Assembly (NCBI RefSeq): GCF_000189635.1
Contig: NW_002476212.1
Coordinates: forward strand, 62,001-126,000
DNA from: Tetrahymena thermophila SB210
Taxonomy: Eukaryota; Ciliophora; Oligohymenophorea; Hymenostomatida; Tetrahymenidae
DNA length: 64,000 bases
Reading direction: 5' to 3'
Positions 61,901-64,000 of this stretch are shown piece after piece; within the stretch, counting starts at the first letter, position 1; the number at the start of each line of letters is the position of its first letter. The notes below the pieces were generated by a model. It ran no database searches. It was not told where the DNA came from and saw nothing but the letters and a program-made list of their open reading frames with translations. The translations under genes and the position numbers were made by a program.

Positions 61901-63832
61901 TAGGATTACTTAATTGAAGGATAAGAATTTAGTGATAAACATTTAAACTAAATTAACAGTAGGAACAATTTAAATAACATTTCTGGTAACTTTAGTAGCA
62001 GCAGTGATGTAAGAAGCTCTGACTCAGAAATTTCAGAAAATTCTAACTACTTTGAATCTAACAATAGCCAAGTTAACACCCCAAATTCATTAAATAGCAT
62101 TTTCCAAAATGAGGCATTCACTAAAAAATATCCTGAAATGTAATCTTAAGATAGGAAAAACTCTGTTATTTAAGAAGCAGCAGAGTCAGAATCTGACACA
62201 GAACTTTCCCCAAACCTATAAAATTTACAAAGTCCTTCTTAAGCATCTAAAGAAGTAGATAAATTGAATGATCAAGAAATAATATGCATACAAAATGATG
62301 AAAATTCAAAAACTGTAAGTGAAAAGAAACAAGAATAAAAAATAATTAGTTAAAAACTGCTCTAATAAGTTAACTAAATAAGTAACAACAGTCCTATGAG
62401 TTAATCGATTGAGAAGAAACATATTTTAAAGCATTCTAAAACATCAATTTCTGATATCGAAAATAATAATGAAAGCGATCAATATATAGCAGCATTAAGA
62501 AAGAAAAGAGCATCTTTAGCAAAAACCCATTCAAACGAAAACGAGGAATCCTTTCAAAATAGATCAAGAAAAAACAGTTAACATGTATAAAGTAAAAGAG
62601 GGTCTAAAGATTCTGAGTAAATTTCCCACATGCAAAATAAGCAATAATCTAAGTCATAATTTAATGAAAATAATTTTAAACGTAGAGACAGTAAAAGTAT
62701 GTAGGAAATAAAATAAGATAGAGAGTTATTGAAGATATATATGGAAAGACGTAAAAGCGAAAAAAATTTAAGTACTGATAGCTCATTTAGCTCAATTAAA
62801 TAGAGTCATAAACATGATCACAAAGATCAAAGCAGTCTAAGATTCCTTGAATATTTAAAGAAATCTTATTAAATGATTAAGAGTAATCCCAATAGCGAAA
62901 ACATTGGCTTGAATGAACTTATCAAAAAAGCCTCTATTAATAATTAATTATGCTTAGAAGATTAATTTATTGCAGACAATAAAAATTATCAAAACTAACA
63001 ACACTAAAACTTATTATAGTTTAGTTAATAAATAGAAACACTAGTGAAAAATTTTAACTCATTTTAGGAAAATGTATTAAGTTAATAAAACCATAACCAC
63101 CGCCACCATGATTTTACAAGATATCAGCATTTTAAAAATTCAAAATAAAATATTGACAATTTCTTTTAATAATTTGATTAAATGAAATCTTATCAAATAT
63201 ATTTCCCTCATAATAACTATGATTACGTCTTAAGTCATTGTTACCATAAATATTTAAAGTAAAAAAGACTTAAAAACAAAGAATAATATTAAAATTTTAA
63301 ATCTTGTTTCTTATAGGGATAATCTAATAGCTCTTCAAGCTAACTAAATGAATAATAAAGCAGTAATAGCAACAGTAATAGTAACAATAACAACAATAAT
63401 ATGAATAGTAATAGCAATTATGCAGCTTTAACAGATATTTTTGGTTAATCTTCTATCAATAGACTTAAAATTCTTATGAGTAACACAAATGTAAGGTAAA
63501 ACTAAAAATAAGATGGTAAGTCTTTGAAATAGAAGCACAAAGAACCATCACCTAAAAATAAATTAGCTGATTAACCATAGTTAGAAGAAGATTTCAAAAC
63601 TAAATCATCATCTACTAAAAAAAATGAAACAGACTCAGAAGGAAAATCATTTTAAAACGGTTTTTTTGTTGGTAGCAGTTCATCTAATTTTTAATCTGAA
63701 AATCTAAATAGTGAAAAATAAAAAAGTAGATTTGGTATTAAAAATTCTGCTTCTTAAAAATTTAAAAAAGACAACAACAACCCATATTTTGCATAATTAG
63801 ATTAAAAAGATCAAGTACATGATCATATATGA
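58960..63832 (+). CDS. Cyclic-nucleotide-binding-domain K+ channel with long low-complexity tail
   Basis: Voltage-gated-type K+ channel of the CNBD (HCN/EAG/CNG) superfamily. Five exons: 58960-60004, 60055-60536, 60647-61124, 61196-61521 and 61700-63832 (about 1487 residues). Residues 1-270 are hydrophilic. S1-S6 occupy about 270-510, beginning LLCLGFFFIIIPIIIVFNM, with an S4-like RLQQFSRVLKKI and the pore TVTMVTVGYGDISP, whose GYGD filter is K+-selective. S6 ends SACCVFAYSISEVGSIF. A C-linker (KKRITIDLQYQIRHYLEYYW) leads to a CNBD with IYFIEKGQVQVF and RGRGEYFGEVCFF before SRVNNYRSLDFTT. A CVYCRDQP segment follows. The last exon adds 711 residues rich in S, N, Q, K and D without known domains. 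The final exon join (tta|GTTT..AAAG|tta) is phase-consistent but inferred. A separate tail gene is the alternative. Confidence 0.87.
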
Positions 63833-64000
63833 AATTAACTAAAAGAAGAGAATCTAACTAAATATATGCAAAAATTATTTAGAGAATCTAAATTTTAATT
63901 TTAGAAATTGTACGATTCTATTTTTTTCATATAAAAATAATAATTAAATAAATAAATAAGTCAACAAATAAATGAGTATTTTGGATTTTTTAATAAATTA
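63833..64000. other. A+T-rich 3' flank at window end
   Basis: Non-coding sequence after the channel stop, with TAAATAAATAAATAAG-like repeats and no telomeric motif. Confidence 0.5.

Overview
The window looks like macronuclear DNA of an oligohymenophorean ciliate, close to Tetrahymena. It is extremely A+T-rich, and every convincing reading frame contains many in-frame TAA and TAG codons that must be read as glutamine, with TGA as the only stop. Short A+T-rich GT..AG introns and long, almost featureless intergenic DNA fit the same group. Exon joins were worked out by hand from frame and family similarity. Those in single-exon or well-conserved genes are firm; those in unrecognised genes are approximate.

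Layout. 1-6.9 kb: a diverged repeat block, two coiled-coil genes (the second with an MGCC N-terminus) and a tandem repeat array. 6.9-9.5 kb: a leucine-rich-repeat gene with about sixteen repeats, one per exon. 9.8-11.4 kb (-): bifunctional DHFR-thymidylate synthase. 12.5-15.6 kb (-): a RING-CH/FHA protein in nine exons. 16.9-18.3 kb (-) and 24.2-25.8 kb (-): two paralogous membrane proteins flanking a secreted serine carboxypeptidase (20.0-21.5 kb, +) and a coiled-coil gene (22.4-23.3 kb, +). 27.8-31.0 kb: secreted alpha-amylase in nine exons. 32.1-33.3 kb: coiled-coil protein. 35.0-37.0 kb: secreted PSI-type protein with a very acidic tail. 37.6-37.8 kb (-): a 64-residue membrane microprotein.

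38.4-40.2 kb holds the most unusual gene: an Nbp35-type Fe-S scaffold ATPase whose N-terminal four-cysteine Fe-S motif occurs seven times in tandem. It is followed by Elongator subunit ELP2 (41.1-44.0 kb), a formin with a Q-interrupted nonapeptide FH1 repeat (44.6-49.0 kb), a glutaredoxin-like protein (49.5-49.8 kb), a tRNA-Arg(CCG) (-), an XRCC3-like RecA-fold protein with an altered Walker A (50.4-51.6 kb, -), two adjacent N/Q/S-rich coiled-coil reading frames that may be one gene (52.0-55.8 kb, -), a stand-alone importin-beta C-terminal HEAT protein (56.9-58.1 kb), and a cyclic-nucleotide-binding K+ channel with a roughly 700-residue low-complexity tail (59.0-63.8 kb).

There are no operons. 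Genes are single transcription units. Functions represented include cytosolic Fe-S assembly next to Elongator (whose Elp3 subunit is itself an Fe-S enzyme), nucleotide synthesis, digestion by secreted hydrolases, actin assembly, nuclear transport and excitability. No CRISPR array, insertion sequence, rRNA or telomeric repeat was seen.
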